Below are positions 32,148-32,720 of a DNA stretch of 32,720 nucleotides, piece by piece; positions within the stretch are counted from its first letter, which is position 1, and each line of letters starts with the position of its first letter. The notes below the pieces were generated by a model, which saw only the letters and a list, made by a program, of their open reading frames with translations, made no database searches and was not told where the DNA came from. The DNA is from Oscillospiraceae bacterium (lineage in GTDB: Bacteria > Bacillota > Clostridia > Oscillospirales > Oscillospiraceae), in contig JAETPK010000018.1 of assembly GCA_021771265.1 (NCBI GenBank), positions 1 to 32,720 of the forward strand. Direction: 5' to 3'. Made by a program: the position numbers and the translations under genes.

Positions 32148-32720
32148 TTACAGAGCCTTGATAAACCGCTCCATCCGGTCCAGCCCCTCTTTCAGGTCCT
32201 GGTCGGCGTGGCAGTAGGAGAGGCGCATGAAGCCCTCCGTGCCGAAGTAGATGCCGGGGATCAGGCCCACCAGCCCCTCCTTCAGCATCCGGGTGCAGAG
32301 GGTGACGGAGTCCATGCCGAACTTTCGGATGTCTATGAACATGTAAAAGGCCCCCTGGGGCTCCTCCGCTTCCAGGCCCATGCTCCGCAGGCGCCGGTAC
32401 ACATAGTCCCGCCGCCTGCGGAACCGCTCCGCCACGCCGCCGGTGGGCAGGCCCAGAGCCGTGACGCAGGCCCGCTGAACGAAGGAGGGAATGGAGGTGA
32501 CGGTGTACTGGTGGAGCACCCGGATGCGGCCCATGACCGGGCTGTCCGCCATGCAATAGCCCAGCCGCCAGCCAGTCATGGCGTAAGGCTTGGAAAAGCT
32601 CTGGATCACGATGCTCCGGTCCCGCATGTCCGCGTATTCGGCAAAGCTGTGGTAGTCCGCTGTATAGCACAGCGCCCGGTACACATCGTCGCACAAGACG
32701 AAAATGGGTTTGTCCCGCAG
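32148..32720 (-). CDS. Class I/II PLP aminotransferase, candidate PatA (5' truncated by window)
   Basis: C-terminal 190 residues of a pyridoxal-phosphate aminotransferase; the reading frame is open to the window edge, so the N-terminal half lies beyond 32720. The PLP-binding lysine is in SFSKPYAMTGWRLGY, preceded by the DDVYRALCY segment that contacts the cofactor, and the substrate arginine is probably in FMRLSYC. AspC-like enzymes of this kind include PatA, the N-acetyl-LL-DAP aminotransferase. Convergence with a candidate dapL and proximity to dapH suggest that role; a general aspartate or alanine aminotransferase is the alternative. Confidence 0.88.
   Translation of the reverse strand: MRDKPIFVLCDDVYRALCYTADYHSFAEYADMRDRSIVIQSFSKPYAMTGWRLGYCMADSPVMGRIRVLHQYTVTSIPSFVQRACVTALGLPTGGVAERFRRRRDYVYRRLRSMGLEAEEPQGAFYMFIDIRKFGMDSVTLCTRMLKEGLVGLIPGIYFGTEGFMRLSYCHADQDLKEGLDRMERFIKAL

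Overview
The window is a GC-rich, gene-dense stretch of chromosome from an endospore-forming member of the Bacillota. The genes for spo0A, spoIVB, cwlJ-gerQ, dacF, gerM and spmAB show that it sporulates. The high GC content, the clostridial AbrB with a CxxC pair, and the mix of families suggest a gut Clostridia of the Oscillospiraceae type (Flavonifractor or Oscillibacter relatives). That placement is inference. I see no rRNA, tRNA, CRISPR array, prophage or transposase gene.

Positions 1-7938 hold a division and cell wall (dcw) cluster on the + strand: murE (5' end outside the window), mraY, ftsW/spoVE, murG, murA, divIB/ftsQ and ftsZ. ftsZ has its own strong promoter. murF and murD, usual members of such clusters, are absent. 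MurE carries the DNPR motif, so the peptidoglycan should contain meso-diaminopimelate (DAP). This fits the right end of the window, where dapH, an M20 deacetylase (candidate dapL) and an aminotransferase (candidate patA) look like the acetylase branch of DAP synthesis. A short remnant of dapA lies just upstream of dapH.

Positions 8129-12391 hold spoIVB and spo0A, neighbours in many spore formers. Here they are separated by a cation/proton antiporter with an AT-rich, operator-bearing promoter and by an antisense Nudix gene. Positions 12432-14134 hold a padR-DUF2812 operon on the - strand, whose promoter carries a duplicated 14-bp operator-like repeat. A TSCPD-domain gene, a GT4 glycosyltransferase, the germination pair cwlJ-gerQ and a nitroreductase follow on the + strand.

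Positions 17582-17865 are a hairpin-ended, MITE-like inverted-repeat element lying between convergent genes. Next come dacF (-), an operon of comEA-like gene, response regulator, histidine kinase and gerM (+), spmAB (-), an abrB-type regulator (+), trmN6-rsmI (-) and a two-cluster ferredoxin (-). Positions 26297-29929 are a class III heat-shock operon, ctsR-mcsA-clpC, with two CtsR boxes around its promoter but without mcsB. Most convergent gene pairs share a bidirectional intrinsic terminator.

No wholly new multi-gene system is evident. The most interesting points are the MITE-like element, the dapA remnant, the PadR repeat architecture, a histidine kinase that appears to need an ATT start codon, a Spo0A lacking one acidic-pocket aspartate, and the mcsB-less ctsR operon with an altered CtsR glycine loop.
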